Positions 1-8,782 of a stretch of 64,000 bases of DNA are shown in pieces. Both the position numbers and the translations under genes were made by a program. How positions within the stretch are numbered: the stretch's first letter is position 1; every line of letters begins with the position of its first letter. The stretch comes from an uncultured Eubacteriales bacterium (lineage in GTDB: Bacteria; Bacillota; Clostridia; Christensenellales; Aristaeellaceae): positions 168,408-232,407 of the forward strand of contig CACWXP010000004.1 in NCBI GenBank assembly GCA_902764875.1. The letters are read 5' to 3'. A model generated the notes under the pieces. The model saw only the letters and a program-made list of their open reading frames with translations, had not been told where the DNA came from and did not search any database.

Positions 1-1113
1 GAGCTGACGCCGGCCGGATACGTATTTGCCCAGATCTGTTACCTGTTTATCACCTACCGGATCAGCCTCTACAGCGTTGCGGACACGGCCGCCGAGACCA
101 TGATCCAGACAGGCGACACCTGCTTCATTACCTTTGACACCCGATTCAACTACCTCGGGAGCAACAGCACCGCCAAAAAAATCTTTCCGGAACTGCGCAA
201 CCTGATTGTAGACCTGGGCCTGCGGCACAGCCGGACCCTGCAGCAGAAAATTCTTCCCTGGCTGGAACAATACCGGGACCATCCACAGGACGCGGAAAAG
301 AACCGCCATTTCGTACCCTACGGCGACAAAATCTATCTGTTCACCGTAAAATCCCTTCCAGCCCGGCGGGGGATGAAGGGCTATGAGATCATCGGCACAG
401 ACGACACCCTGGATCGGGCGCATATCAACCTTCTTGAAAACTTCAACGAACAGCTGAACCAGCAGGTTGAGGAAAAAACCGCACACATCGTTGCGATGCA
501 CAACAACCTGATTATGAGCATGGCCACGATGGTGGAAAGCCGGGACAATTCCACCGGCGGACATATCCGCCGCACCAGCGAAGGCGTGCGGCTGCTGATC
601 GACGCCGTCAAGGAGACCGGCGCATTTGAACTGTCGGACACCTTCTGCCGCAACCTGATCAAGGCGGCCCCCATGCACGACCTGGGCAAAATCGCTGTGG
701 AGGACGCGATCCTCCGCAAGCCCGGCCGCTTTACGCCCGAAGAGTTCGCGGTTATGAAAACCCACGCTCCGGAAGGCGCGCGGATCGTTCACGAGATTCT
801 GAAGGACACCGACGACGACGAATTCCATATTCTTGCCGAGAACGTTGCCCATTACCACCACGAGCGTTGGGACGGCTCCGGCTATCCCGAAGGGCTGAAG
901 GGCGAGGCAATTCCCCTGGAAGCCCGCATCATGGCCGTGGCGGATGTTTACGACGCGCTGGTGAGCAAGCGCGTATACAAGGAAAAAATGTCATTCGAAA
1001 AGGCGGACACCATCATCCGGGAAGGGATGGGATCCCAGTTTGATCCCGCCCTTGAGCCGGTTTACCTGGCCGCCCGCCCGAAACTCGAGGCCTATTATTC
1101 CTCGCTGGAATGA
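1..1113 (+). CDS. HD-GYP domain c-di-GMP phosphodiesterase, 5' end outside window
   Basis: The frame is open from the first base, so the gene starts upstream; 370 codons are visible. The first visible residues are hydrophobic (PAGYVFAQICYLFITYRISL) and look like the last helix of an N-terminal membrane sensor. A PAS-like segment follows (about visible residues 30-140), then a helical linker, then an HD-GYP domain. The HD pair is HDLGK, and the GYP-type signature reads HHERWDGSGYPEGLKGEAIP, followed by RIMAVADVYDAL. HD-GYP proteins hydrolyse cyclic di-GMP, so this is probably a membrane-sensing phosphodiesterase. Its 3' end overlaps the convergent thymidine kinase gene by 19 bases. The membrane-plus-PAS layout resembles that of the GGDEF-EAL protein at 15880-18159. 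Enzyme class is well supported; the signal sensed is unknown. Confidence 0.88.
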   Translation, partial: ELTPAGYVFAQICYLFITYRISLYSVADTAAETMIQTGDTCFITFDTRFNYLGSNSTAKKIFPELRNLIVDLGLRHSRTLQQKILPWLEQYRDHPQDAEKNRHFVPYGDKIYLFTVKSLPARRGMKGYEIIGTDDTLDRAHINLLENFNEQLNQQVEEKTAHIVAMHNNLIMSMATMVESRDNSTGGHIRRTSEGVRLLIDAVKETGAFELSDTFCRNLIKAAPMHDLGKIAVEDAILRKPGRFTPEEFAVMKTHAPEGARIVHEILKDTDDDEFHILAENVAHYHHERWDGSGYPEGLKGEAIPLEARIMAVADVYDALVSKRVYKEKMSFEKADTIIREGMGSQFDPALEPVYLAARPKLEAYYSSLE

Positions 1114-1658
1114 GGCTGTCCGCTTGCCCAATGCTTCCGGCACAAGGCGATATAGCTTTCGTTTCCGCCGAGGAGTACCTGCTCCCCTTCTTTGATGACC
1201 CGGCCATCCGACAACCGCGCGTTGCAGGTGGCTTTTTTTCCGCACCAGCAGACCGTTTTGATTTCCTCGATGGAATCGGCCCAGGCCAGCAGCCAGTGGC
1301 TGCCCTCGAAGAGATTGCCCTGAAAATCCGCCCGCAGCCCATAGCAGATGACCGGAACGTTAGCCTTATCCACAATATCGACCAGCAGCTGCACCTGGTT
1401 CTTCGTGAGAAACTGGGCCTCATCCACAATGATGCAGTCGTAGTTCTTTGCCTCTTCCAGCGTCAGATCTTCGATAAAAGTACACTCCGCTTGCAGACCG
1501 GAACGGCTCGCCACGATTTTGGCGCCGTCGCGGTTTTCCAGCGCGGGCTTCACCATCAGGGCCTTCTGGCCGCGCTCTTCATAATTATACTGGACCATAA
1601 TCGCATTGGCGGTTTTGGAAGATCCCATGGCGCCATAGCGAAAATAAAGCTTTGCCAT
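1095..1658 (-). CDS. tdk: Thymidine kinase
   Basis: 187 residues, usual length for type II thymidine kinases. It phosphorylates thymidine (and deoxyuridine) to the monophosphate in the cytosol, the first salvage step towards dTTP. The P-loop lies at the N-terminus (YGAMGSSKT), the acidic catalytic stretch is IIVDEAQF, and a zinc-binding lobe carries CWCGKKATC and later ALCRKHW. The zinc lobe matches the E. coli type, in which the first two cysteines are one residue apart. The substrate loop is LLGGNESYIALCR. It sits 34 bases downstream of cdd on the same strand and probably shares its promoter. The ATG follows a GGAGGAG site at a long spacing. The stop overlaps the convergent HD-GYP gene. Confidence 0.95.
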   Translation of the reverse strand: MAKLYFRYGAMGSSKTANAIMVQYNYEERGQKALMVKPALENRDGAKIVASRSGLQAECTFIEDLTLEEAKNYDCIIVDEAQFLTKNQVQLLVDIVDKANVPVICYGLRADFQGNLFEGSHWLLAWADSIEEIKTVCWCGKKATCNARLSDGRVIKEGEQVLLGGNESYIALCRKHWASGQPHSSEE

Positions 1659-1692
1659 TTTCTTTCAGCTCTCCTCCCGGCATGAAAAATCT

Positions 1693-2133
1693 TCAGGCTT
1701 TTCCCCCAAAGCCGGGCAGATGCTCCGGCCCGAAACTCATCGGCAGCAGGTCTTCCAGCTTCATTTCTCGATAATCTTCCGGCGTTTTTGCCAGGATCAC
1801 GGTCATTTCCTTCGGATTGCAGAACTCACGCATGACCTGGCGGCAGACGCCGCAGGGTGCGGCATAAGTCCTGTTTTCACCCTTTCTTCCGCCGACAATG
1901 GCAATCGCCCTGATTTTTCGCTCTCCGCAGGCGACCGCGTGATAAATGGCAGTCCTTTCCGCGCAGCAACCGGCCGGGAAGGAGGCATTCTCCACATTCG
2001 ACCCGGTGTAGATCTTTCCGGAATCCATCAGCACCGCCGCCCCGACAAAGAATTCAGAATAGGGCGCATAAGCCTTTTTCTGCTGCTCGAGAGCCTTCCG
2101 GATCAGTTCCTCCCGATCAAAATCCTTTTCCAT
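1693..2133 (-). CDS. cdd: Cytidine deaminase
   Basis: 146 residues, typical of the small tetrameric cytidine deaminases. It converts cytidine and deoxycytidine to uridine and deoxyuridine, feeding the uridine phosphorylase encoded at 10105. The zinc-site motifs are CAERTAIYHA and PCGVCRQ, and the N-terminal substrate segment is YAPYSEFFVGAA. I chose the ATG at 2133 because GGCGGGAG sits upstream at good spacing. An in-frame ATG at 2172 would lie almost on the -10 box and lacks a ribosome site. It heads a likely cdd-tdk transcript and is divergent from deoC. Confidence 0.95.
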   Translation of the reverse strand: MEKDFDREELIRKALEQQKKAYAPYSEFFVGAAVLMDSGKIYTGSNVENASFPAGCCAERTAIYHAVACGERKIRAIAIVGGRKGENRTYAAPCGVCRQVMREFCNPKEMTVILAKTPEDYREMKLEDLLPMSFGPEHLPGFGGKA

Positions 2134-2174
2134 TTCGCTTTTCTCCCGCCTTTTCCGACTGAGTTCATACATTT

Positions 2175-2207
2175 ATTATACCCAACTTTCCAGTTCTGTG
2201 CTATACT
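2175..2207. promoter_or_regulatory. Divergent promoters for cdd-tdk and deoC
   Basis: On the minus strand a TATAAT (2175-2180) faces cdd. On the plus strand an extended -10, TGCTATACT (TATACT at 2202-2207), faces deoC. The -35 matches are weak for both, which suggests an activator or extended -10 recognition. The two start regions overlap within about 30 bases, so expression may be coordinated or mutually exclusive. Confidence 0.6.
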
Positions 2208-2259
2208 GTTTTTCAGAGAAAAAAACGGCCGCCTGCCGGTCCAAAGGAGAAAAAGAAAA

Positions 2260-2943
2260 ATGACAGCGAAAAATCTGACAAAAGAAGCCGTTGCCGCCAT
2301 GATCGACCATACCAACCTGAAAGCCACCGCCACCCGGGAGGATATCCGCCGCCTGTGCGAAGAAGCAAAGACGTACCGCTTTGCCTCCGTAATGGTCAAT
2401 TCTGCGTTTACCGCCTTCTGCAAGGAGCTGGTTGCCGGAAGCGGCGTGCTGGTCGGAACGGTGGCCGGCTTCCCTCTCGGCCAGATGTCAACGGTCGCCA
2501 AGGTATTCGAAGCCGAGTTCGCCCTCAGCGACGGCGCGAACGAGATCGACTATGTGGTGAATGTTTCCGACGTGAAGGACGGGAAATGGGATCTTGTGAA
2601 AGCCGAGATGGCGAAAATGACGGAAATCTGCCATTTCCACAACGCCGGGTGCAAGGTGATTTTTGAAAACTGCTACCTTACAAAGGAAGAAATTCGCCGG
2701 CTGGCGGAAATCGCAAAGGAAGTGAAACCGGACTTCATCAAGACCTCCACCGGATTCGGCACCGGCGGCGCCACGCCGGAGGACGTACGCCTGATGAAGG
2801 AGACCGTGGGCGATGCTGTGAAGGTCAAAGCCGCCGGCGGCATCCGGGATTGGGCTTCCTGCAAAGCCATGATCGAAGCCGGCGCAGAGCGGATCGGCGC
2901 CAGCGCGGGCAAGCAAATTCTGGACGAATTCCGGCCGGAATAA
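2260..2943 (+). CDS. deoC: Deoxyribose-phosphate aldolase
   Basis: 227 residues, normal length. It cleaves 2-deoxyribose-5-phosphate to glyceraldehyde-3-phosphate and acetaldehyde, the last step of deoxynucleoside breakdown. The Schiff-base lysine lies in FIKTSTGFGTGG and the second conserved lysine in VKAAGGIR. The N-terminal IDHTNLKATAT matches the family. I chose the ATG at 2260, preceded by AAAGGAG at 2243-2249; the same frame is open further upstream but there it runs antisense through cdd. It stands alone between the divergent promoter region and the promoter of the transporter operon. Confidence 0.96.
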   Translation: MTAKNLTKEAVAAMIDHTNLKATATREDIRRLCEEAKTYRFASVMVNSAFTAFCKELVAGSGVLVGTVAGFPLGQMSTVAKVFEAEFALSDGANEIDYVVNVSDVKDGKWDLVKAEMAKMTEICHFHNAGCKVIFENCYLTKEEIRRLAEIAKEVKPDFIKTSTGFGTGGATPEDVRLMKETVGDAVKVKAAGGIRDWASCKAMIEAGAERIGASAGKQILDEFRPE

Positions 2944-2983
2944 AAAATAAGTCAGAACATCCGAAAAAATGTAATACTTTCGT

Positions 2984-3013
2984 TTGACTCTTTCGGGTAA
3001 ATTCTGCTATAAT
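2984..3013 (+). promoter_or_regulatory. Sigma-A promoter of the nucleoside transporter operon
   Basis: TTGACT (2984-2989), 18-base spacer, TATAAT (3008-3013). It lies about 60 bases before the binding-protein ATG; AGGAGGG at 3061-3067 is the ribosome site. The leader is too short for a known riboswitch. Confidence 0.85.
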
Positions 3014-3075
3014 ACCTTCATGCAAAGCAGGTGAAAACCTGACGGTTTGAACAATTTATAAGGAGGGTTCCCCAG

Positions 3076-4170
3076 ATGAAAAAACTTTTGGCTATCCTGT
3101 TGACCCTGGCCATGCTCTTCTCCTTCGCGTCCTTTGCCGCCGCGGATGAGAGCGTGAAAGTCGCGATGATCACCGACTACGGCGACATCACCGACCAGTC
3201 CTTCAACCAGACCACCTACGAAGCCGCCAAGGCTTTCTGCGAAGCCAACGGCCTGGACTTCCAGTACTACAAGCCCGGCTCCGACTCCGACACGGACCGG
3301 ATCTCCTCCATCGAAAAGGCGATTGACGAAGGCTTCAACGTCATCATCATGCCCGGCTATGCCTTCGGACCCGCCATCCAGCAGGTTGCTCCCGAATTCA
3401 GCGACATCACCTTCATCGCTCTGGACGTGAGCGAAGGCGACATCGGTGATCTGGCTGCAAACGTACCCGCCAATCTGTACTGCGCGGTATACCAGGAAGA
3501 GCTGTGCGGCTACATGGCCGGCTATGCGGCTGTGAAGCTGGGCTACAAGAAGCTGGGCTACCTGGGCGGCATGGCGGTTCCCGCCGTTGTCCGTTACGGC
3601 TATGGCTTTGTGCAGGGCGCGGACGCCGCGGCTGCCGAGCTCGGCCTGACCGATGTTGAAATCAAATACGTGTACGGCAACCAGTTCTACGGCGACGCGG
3701 ACATCACCGCCTACATGGACACCTGGTTCGCGGCGGGCACCCAGATCGTGTTTGCCTGCGGCGGCGGCATCTTCACCTCTGCCGGTGAAGCAGCGGCCAA
3801 GGTCGGCGGCAAAGTGATCGGCGTTGACGTTGACCAGAAGGGCACCATCGACGGCCTGTACGGCGACGGCATCACCGTGACCTCCGCCATGAAGGGTCTG
3901 GCTGCCACCGTTAACGCTGAACTGACCGCTGTGAACAGCGGCAAGTTCGAAGGCGGCAAGGTTGAGAACCTGGGCCTGGTTGGCGAAGATCCCGAAGCCA
4001 ACTTCGTTCAGATTGCTCCTTCCACCCAGTTTGCGGACGGCTTCACCCAGGACGACTACAAGGCGCTGGTCGCCAAGATGTTCAAGGGCGAAATCACCGT
4101 GTCCAACGCGATCGACACGGAACCCGCCGTCACCGCTGTGAAGGTGGATTATCAGGGCAACATCAAGTAA
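3076..4170 (+). CDS. BMP-family nucleoside-binding protein of an ABC transporter
   Basis: 364 residues: a signal peptide and then a BMP/PnrA-type periplasmic-binding fold (VKVAMITDYGDITDQSFNQ, later GYLGGMAVPAV and VDVDQKG). The family captures purine or pyrimidine nucleosides for uptake. Its neighbours agree: ATPase, two permeases and deoD follow directly, with deoC, deoB and udp nearby. One oddity is that the signal sequence ends FASFAAADES and contains no lipobox cysteine, so it should be cut by signal peptidase I rather than lipid-anchored, unlike the usual Gram-positive member. A strong terminator-like hairpin right after the stop probably raises its expression over the downstream transporter genes. 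Family is certain; the exact substrate is inferred from context. Confidence 0.9.
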   Translation: MKKLLAILLTLAMLFSFASFAAADESVKVAMITDYGDITDQSFNQTTYEAAKAFCEANGLDFQYYKPGSDSDTDRISSIEKAIDEGFNVIIMPGYAFGPAIQQVAPEFSDITFIALDVSEGDIGDLAANVPANLYCAVYQEELCGYMAGYAAVKLGYKKLGYLGGMAVPAVVRYGYGFVQGADAAAAELGLTDVEIKYVYGNQFYGDADITAYMDTWFAAGTQIVFACGGGIFTSAGEAAAKVGGKVIGVDVDQKGTIDGLYGDGITVTSAMKGLAATVNAELTAVNSGKFEGGKVENLGLVGEDPEANFVQIAPSTQFADGFTQDDYKALVAKMFKGEITVSNAIDTEPAVTAVKVDYQGNIK

Positions 4171-4184
4171 TGGATGCCTCTTTC

Positions 4185-4212
4185 CCGGGGATGCTTCGCA
4201 TCCCCGGTTTTT
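4185..4212 (+). terminator. Partial terminator between binding protein and ATPase genes
   Basis: A perfect 10-bp stem (4185-4194 with 4198-4207, loop TTC) is followed by TTTTT. It looks like an intrinsic terminator inside the operon, with no new promoter visible after it, so some read-through must supply the ATPase and permeases. Confidence 0.8.
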
Positions 4213-4220
4213 GAAAGATG

Positions 4221-4278
4221 CCCCTGTTTTCCTCCCGGGAACGGGGGTTTCTTTCAGAAAGCGGAGCGAAGGCTCCGC
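4221..4278 (+). promoter_or_regulatory. Two further hairpins in the intergenic leader before the ATPase gene
   Basis: The first hairpin pairs 4221-4228 with 4240-4247 (one G-T pair). The second pairs GCGGAGC (4261-4267) with GCTCCGC (4272-4278). The 14-base phrase CTTTCAGAAAGCGG occurs at about 4250 and again at about 4302, the second time next to the putative ribosome site. With the terminator before them they make a structured 156-base spacer that may set mRNA stability or translation of the ATPase. Confidence 0.5.
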
Positions 4279-4326
4279 AATCTGCATTTCTTCAAGTACT
4301 CTCTTTCAGAAAGCGGGGGCTGTGCA

Positions 4327-5883
4327 TTGGGCGAAACGCATGCAAGTGAATATGCCATCGAGATGCTGCATATCACAAAACGTTTTCCGGGCATCATTGC
4401 AAACGACGACATCACCCTGCAGCTGCGCCACGGAGAGATCCACGCGCTGCTGGGCGAAAACGGCGCCGGGAAATCCACCCTGATGAGCGTTCTTTTCGGC
4501 CTTTATCAGGCAGAAGAGGGAACCATCAAAAAAGACGGAAAAGAAGTTACAATCAACGACCCGAACGACGCCAACGACCTGGGCATCGGTATGGTGCACC
4601 AGCACTTCAAGCTGGTGGAATGCTTCACGGTGCTGGACAACATCATCATGGGCGTGGAGCCGGTAGGCGCCATGGGCTTCCTGCAGAAAAAGCAGGCCCG
4701 GGAAAAGGTGATCGCGCTTTCGGAGAAATACGGCCTGCAGGTGGATCCCGACGCGAAGATTGAGGACATTACCGTCGGCATGCAGCAGCGCACCGAGATC
4801 CTGAAGATGCTCTACCGGGAGAATGAAATCCTGATCTTCGACGAGCCCACCGCCGTGCTGACGCCGCAGGAAATCGAAGAACTGATGAAGATCATGAAGA
4901 ACCTGGCCGCCGAAGGCAAGTCCATCCTCTTCATCAGCCACAAGCTGGCGGAAATCATGGCCGTGGCAGACCGGTGCACCGTTCTTCGCAAGGGCAAATA
5001 CATCGGCACCGTTGAAACAAAGAACACCACCATGGAAGAGCTTTCCGCCATGATGGTGGGCCGCAACGTGAATTTCCACGTGGAAAAAGGCCCCGCCAAT
5101 CCGGGCGAGGTTGTGCTGGAGGTTCAGCACATGACGGTGGCCTCCAAGGTGCACAACAACAACGCCGTGAAGGACGTTTCCTTCAAGGTGCGCCGGGGCG
5201 AGATCGTCTGCATCGCCGGCATCGACGGCAACGGCCAGTCGGAACTGGTCTACGGCATTACCGGTCTGGAGCCGCTGGTGAGCGGATCCATCCTGCTGAA
5301 CGGACAGGACATCTCGAAGTCTTCCATCCGCAAACGCTCCACCTCCGGCATGAGCCATATCCCCGAAGACCGGCACAAACACGGCCTTGTTCTGGACTAC
5401 CCGCTGGACTACAACATGGTGCTGCAGACCTACTTCAAGCCCAGCTTCACCAGCAAGATCGGCTTCCTTCGCAAAAAAAACATCCAGGAATACGCCAACC
5501 GGCTGATTGAAGAATACGACGTGCGTTCCGGTCAGGGCGCCATAACGCCAGCCCGTGCCATGTCCGGCGGCAACCAGCAGAAGGCGATCATTGCCCGGGA
5601 AATTGACAAGGGGCCCGAAATTCTGGTTGCCGTGCAGCCCACCCGCGGTCTGGACGTGGGCGCCATCGAATCTGTTCACAAAAACCTGGTGGCTCAGCGC
5701 GACGCCGGCAAGGCGGTGCTGCTAATCTCCCTGGAACTGGACGAAGTGATGGACGTTCCGGACCGGATCCTCGTGATGTACGAAGGTGAGATCGTCGGAC
5801 AGCTGGATCCGAAGAAGACCACCCAGGAAGAGCTCGGCCTGTACATGGCCGGGGCGAAGAGAGACGAGGTGAAGGACGCATGA
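4327..5883 (+). CDS. ABC transporter ATP-binding protein, nucleoside importer (two ATPase domains)
   Basis: 518 residues with two fused nucleotide-binding domains, as in the NupO/YufO and RbsA-like group. Domain 1 has Walker [10 protein letters not shown] (about residues 43-51), a VGMQQR signature and Walker [12 protein letters not shown]. Domain 2 has a degenerate Walker A (GIDGNGQSE) and signature SGGNQQK, normal for this group. It powers nucleoside import with the two permeases that follow. Start choice: no ATG fits before the domain. A TTG at 4327 with GGGGG seven bases upstream gives the right N-terminus; the open frame reaches back to 4174 but that part is hairpin-rich leader. The stop overlaps the next ATG (ATGA). 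Confidence 0.92.
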   Translation: MGETHASEYAIEMLHITKRFPGIIANDDITLQLRHGEIHALLGENGAGKSTLMSVLFGLYQAEEGTIKKDGKEVTINDPNDANDLGIGMVHQHFKLVECFTVLDNIIMGVEPVGAMGFLQKKQAREKVIALSEKYGLQVDPDAKIEDITVGMQQRTEILKMLYRENEILIFDEPTAVLTPQEIEELMKIMKNLAAEGKSILFISHKLAEIMAVADRCTVLRKGKYIGTVETKNTTMEELSAMMVGRNVNFHVEKGPANPGEVVLEVQHMTVASKVHNNNAVKDVSFKVRRGEIVCIAGIDGNGQSELVYGITGLEPLVSGSILLNGQDISKSSIRKRSTSGMSHIPEDRHKHGLVLDYPLDYNMVLQTYFKPSFTSKIGFLRKKNIQEYANRLIEEYDVRSGQGAITPARAMSGGNQQKAIIAREIDKGPEILVAVQPTRGLDVGAIESVHKNLVAQRDAGKAVLLISLELDEVMDVPDRILVMYEGEIVGQLDPKKTTQEELGLYMAGAKRDEVKDA

Positions 5884-6977
5884 AAAAGATTCTGAAAAAT
5901 GAAGGCGTTCAGGCCTTCGTCGCCTCCATTATCTGCATCCTGCTGGGACTTCTGATCGGCTACATCGTGCTGCTGTTCATCAATCCGAGCGGCGCCGGCG
6001 AATCCATCGTGAACGTAATCAAGAACTTTTTCACCTGGAGCCGTCCGCAAAGCCAGATGAAACAGCTGGGCAACACGCTGGCCAAGACCATGCCGCTGAT
6101 TCTCTGCTCCCTGAGCATTTTGTTCTCCTACAAGGTCGGCCTGTTCAACATCGGCTGCGCCGGCCAATATGTAGCCGGCGCCTGCGCCAGTCTTTACGCA
6201 GGCCTGGCCTGGGGATGGGGCTGGCTGCCTTGCATGATCTTCGCCATCGTGGCCGGTGCGCTGCTGGGCGGGATCACCGGACTGCTGAAAGCCTACTGCA
6301 ACGTGAACGAAGTCATTTCCGGCATCATGCTGAACTGGATCGCCCTCTACACTTCCAACACGCTCCTGACCAACGTCAAGGAAACCGCCAGTCCCTACAC
6401 GCTGTACCTTGACAAAACAAATCCCGGCGCGATCCTGCCGACTTTGGGCCTGGACAAGCTTTTCAACAACAACTCCAACGTGACCATCGCGGTGCCGCTG
6501 ACCATTGTTGCGGCGGTCGTGATCTGGATTATCCTGAGCAAAACCAAGCTTGGATATGAACTGAAAGCCACGGGCAACAACAGAAACGCCGCGAAATACG
6601 CCGGCATGACCCAGAACCGGAACATCATCATGACCATCGCCATCTCCGGCGCGCTGGCCGGGCTCGGCGCCTCCCTGCTGTATCAGACCGGATACATGCG
6701 CTGGGAATGCACGCAGTCTTCCGTTCCGGCCATGGGATTCAACGGCATCGCCGCGGCCTTCCTTGGCGGGCTGCATCCTCTCGGCGCCATCTTCTCTTCC
6801 TTCTTCATTCAGCACATCACAGACGGCGGCCAGTACGTGAACACGAATTTCTATTCCTCCCAGATTTCCGACGTGATCTCCTCCGTGATCATCTATCTGT
6901 GCAGCTTCGTGCTGTTCATTAAACTGACCATGAAGAAGATGCTGGCGAAAAGCGACGAAAAGAAAGGGGCGAAATAA
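5880..6977 (+). CDS. ABC transporter permease, nucleoside importer (NupP-like)
   Basis: 365 residues, about nine or ten membrane helices, of the branched-chain/ribose permease superfamily subgroup used by BMP-type importers. Marks are the cytoplasmic coupling segment GYELKATGNNRNAAKYAGM and the glycine-rich helices GALLGGITGLLKAYCNVNE and SGALAGLGASLLY. It forms the channel with the permease encoded next. Its ATG overlaps the ATPase stop by four bases, so translation is coupled. The long first loop before the helices is typical of the larger of the two subunits. Confidence 0.93.
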   Translation: MKKILKNEGVQAFVASIICILLGLLIGYIVLLFINPSGAGESIVNVIKNFFTWSRPQSQMKQLGNTLAKTMPLILCSLSILFSYKVGLFNIGCAGQYVAGACASLYAGLAWGWGWLPCMIFAIVAGALLGGITGLLKAYCNVNEVISGIMLNWIALYTSNTLLTNVKETASPYTLYLDKTNPGAILPTLGLDKLFNNNSNVTIAVPLTIVAAVVIWIILSKTKLGYELKATGNNRNAAKYAGMTQNRNIIMTIAISGALAGLGASLLYQTGYMRWECTQSSVPAMGFNGIAAAFLGGLHPLGAIFSSFFIQHITDGGQYVNTNFYSSQISDVISSVIIYLCSFVLFIKLTMKKMLAKSDEKKGAK

Positions 6978-6979
6978 TC

Positions 6980-7918
6980 ATGCTGCTTTTGACACAATAC
7001 ACCCTGATCTTCGCCTCCGTTCTGCTGCTGGTCGCCCTGGGCGGCTGCATTTCGGAGCATTCCGGCGTGATTAATCTGGGCCTGGAAGGCATCATGGTGG
7101 TCGGGGCCCTGGGCGGAGCGCTGGTGATGCGCTCCCTGGGAACGACCTCCGCCCTGGTGATGGTGCTTGTCGCCATGCTTGCCGCGGCCCTGGCGGGCAT
7201 GCTGTACTCGTGCCTGCTTGGCGTTGCAGCTATTCATTTCAAAGCGGACCAGACGCTGGTGGGTACGGCCATGAACCTGCTGGCCACCGCCGCCGCCACG
7301 GTTTTCGTGAAGGCCATGAACACCGCCGCCAATCCGGACAACCACTCCTCCGAGATCGAATACATCCGGGCCCGGAAAATGTTCATCGTGAACATCAACG
7401 GCTTCGAATTCAACTGGTTCATGCTAGTGGCGATCATTGCCGTGGTGCTGGTTTACTTCCTGCTGTACAAAAACCGCCTGGGCCTGCGGCTGATGGCCTG
7501 CGGCGAGCATCCGCAGGCGGCGGCCTCCGTCGGCGTCAGCGTTTACAAAATGCGCTGGACCGGCGTGCTGATTTCCGGAGCCCTGGGCGGCCTGGGCGGC
7601 CTGTGCTACATTCTGGCCGGCGTTTCCGTATGGAAATTTGAAAACGGCGTGGCCGGCTTCGGCTTCCTGGCCCTTGCCGTGATGATCTTCGGCCAGTGGA
7701 AACCCACGCGGATCGCCATCGCAGCCCTGATCTTCGGCCTGTTCCGCGCGCTGTCCAACACGTACACCGGCTTCCCGTTCCTGGCCAATCTGAACCTGCC
7801 GGGCAACGTTTACAACATGATGCCATACATCGTGTGCCTGATCGTTCTGGCCTTCACTTCCAAGGCGTCCCACGCCCCGAAGGCAGAAGGCATCCCCTAC
7901 GACAAAGGATCACGCTGA
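6980..7918 (+). CDS. ABC transporter permease, nucleoside importer (NupQ-like)
   Basis: 312 residues, multi-pass membrane protein, second permease of the importer. Typical features are ISEHSGVINLGLEGIMVVGA near the N-terminus and the coupling helix GLRLMACGEHPQAAASVGV. It starts two bases after the stop of the first permease, with AAAGGGG upstream. The gene order (binding protein, ATPase, two permeases, phosphorylase) is that of known nucleoside import operons. Confidence 0.93.
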   Translation: MLLLTQYTLIFASVLLLVALGGCISEHSGVINLGLEGIMVVGALGGALVMRSLGTTSALVMVLVAMLAAALAGMLYSCLLGVAAIHFKADQTLVGTAMNLLATAAATVFVKAMNTAANPDNHSSEIEYIRARKMFIVNINGFEFNWFMLVAIIAVVLVYFLLYKNRLGLRLMACGEHPQAAASVGVSVYKMRWTGVLISGALGGLGGLCYILAGVSVWKFENGVAGFGFLALAVMIFGQWKPTRIAIAALIFGLFRALSNTYTGFPFLANLNLPGNVYNMMPYIVCLIVLAFTSKASHAPKAEGIPYDKGSR

Positions 7919-7942
7919 CAATAAAAGGAGGATTATTTACCT

Positions 7943-8647
7943 ATGCCCATCCCAACCCCTCATATCAACGCTCCCGCCGGCGCCTTTGCCGATACCGTAC
8001 TGATGCCCGGCGATCCCCTGCGCTCCAAACTGGTCGCGGAAAAATTCCTTGAAAACGCCGAACTGGTAAACAACGTACGCGGCGTTCAAGGCTACACCGG
8101 CACCTGGAAAGGCAAGCGGGTTTCCGTCATGGCCAGCGGCATGGGGGCTTCGTCCATTGGCATTTATTCCTACGAGCTGTTTGCGTTCTATGATGTGAAG
8201 AACATTATCCGCATCGGCTCCGCCGGCGCCATGAATGAAAAGGTAAAGGTTCGGGATCTTGTGATCGGCATGAGCGCCTACAACAAGAGCTCCTATCTGA
8301 AGAACTTCGGCTTTTCCGGGGACAACGCTCCCTGTGCTGACTACGGTCTGCTTTCCAAAGCGGTGGAAACCGCGAAAACCATGAACATCCCCGCCCACTG
8401 CGGCCCGCTGTTCACCAGCGAGGTTTTCTACGACGGCGGCATTGACATGCCTGTGCTGCAAAAGCTGGGCGTGCTGGCCGTGGAGATGGAAGCAGCCGCG
8501 CTGTACATGAACGCCGCCCTTACCGGGAAAAGTGCGCTGGCCATCTGTACCATTTCGGACCACCTGATTACCGGGGAAGCCCTTCCCGCCGAAGACCGGC
8601 AAAACAGCTTCCTGGACATGATCCGGCTGGGGCTTGAGATTGCGTAA
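7943..8647 (+). CDS. deoD: Purine-nucleoside phosphorylase, DeoD type
   Basis: 234 residues, the normal length of the hexameric DeoD family. It splits purine (deoxy)nucleosides with phosphate into base and (deoxy)ribose-1-phosphate. Visible motifs are the phosphate site GDPLRSKL, RIGSAGAM, the nucleoside-site EMEAAALY and ISDHLITGE, which carries the catalytic aspartate. It is last in the importer operon, 24 bases after the permease, with AAAGGAGG before the ATG, and is followed by a strong terminator. Imported nucleosides are thus cleaved by a co-expressed enzyme. Confidence 0.96.
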   Translation: MPIPTPHINAPAGAFADTVLMPGDPLRSKLVAEKFLENAELVNNVRGVQGYTGTWKGKRVSVMASGMGASSIGIYSYELFAFYDVKNIIRIGSAGAMNEKVKVRDLVIGMSAYNKSSYLKNFGFSGDNAPCADYGLLSKAVETAKTMNIPAHCGPLFTSEVFYDGGIDMPVLQKLGVLAVEMEAAALYMNAALTGKSALAICTISDHLITGEALPAEDRQNSFLDMIRLGLEIA

Positions 8648-8660
8648 AGAAAGGCGTGTT

Positions 8661-8692
8661 AAAGGGGGCTGCCGCAGGGCAGTCCCCTTTTT
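8661..8692 (+). terminator. Intrinsic terminator of the importer-deoD operon
   Basis: GGGG-CTGCC pairs with GGCAG-CCCC around a four-base loop (one wobble near the middle), flanked by AAA and TTTTT. It ends the operon that starts at about 3020. Confidence 0.88.
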
Positions 8693-8782
8693 CCGCTTCT
8701 GATACGTTTTTCAGGCAGGCACGGCCTGGTTTGGACATTCGCGCGCTTTGCACGGCGGCCCGGCAATCTCCGGACACATGAT

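Noticed and set aside
2944-3075. A purine riboswitch ahead of the nucleoside transporter
   Set aside because: The leader after the promoter is only about 55 bases and shows no conserved riboswitch core or terminator.
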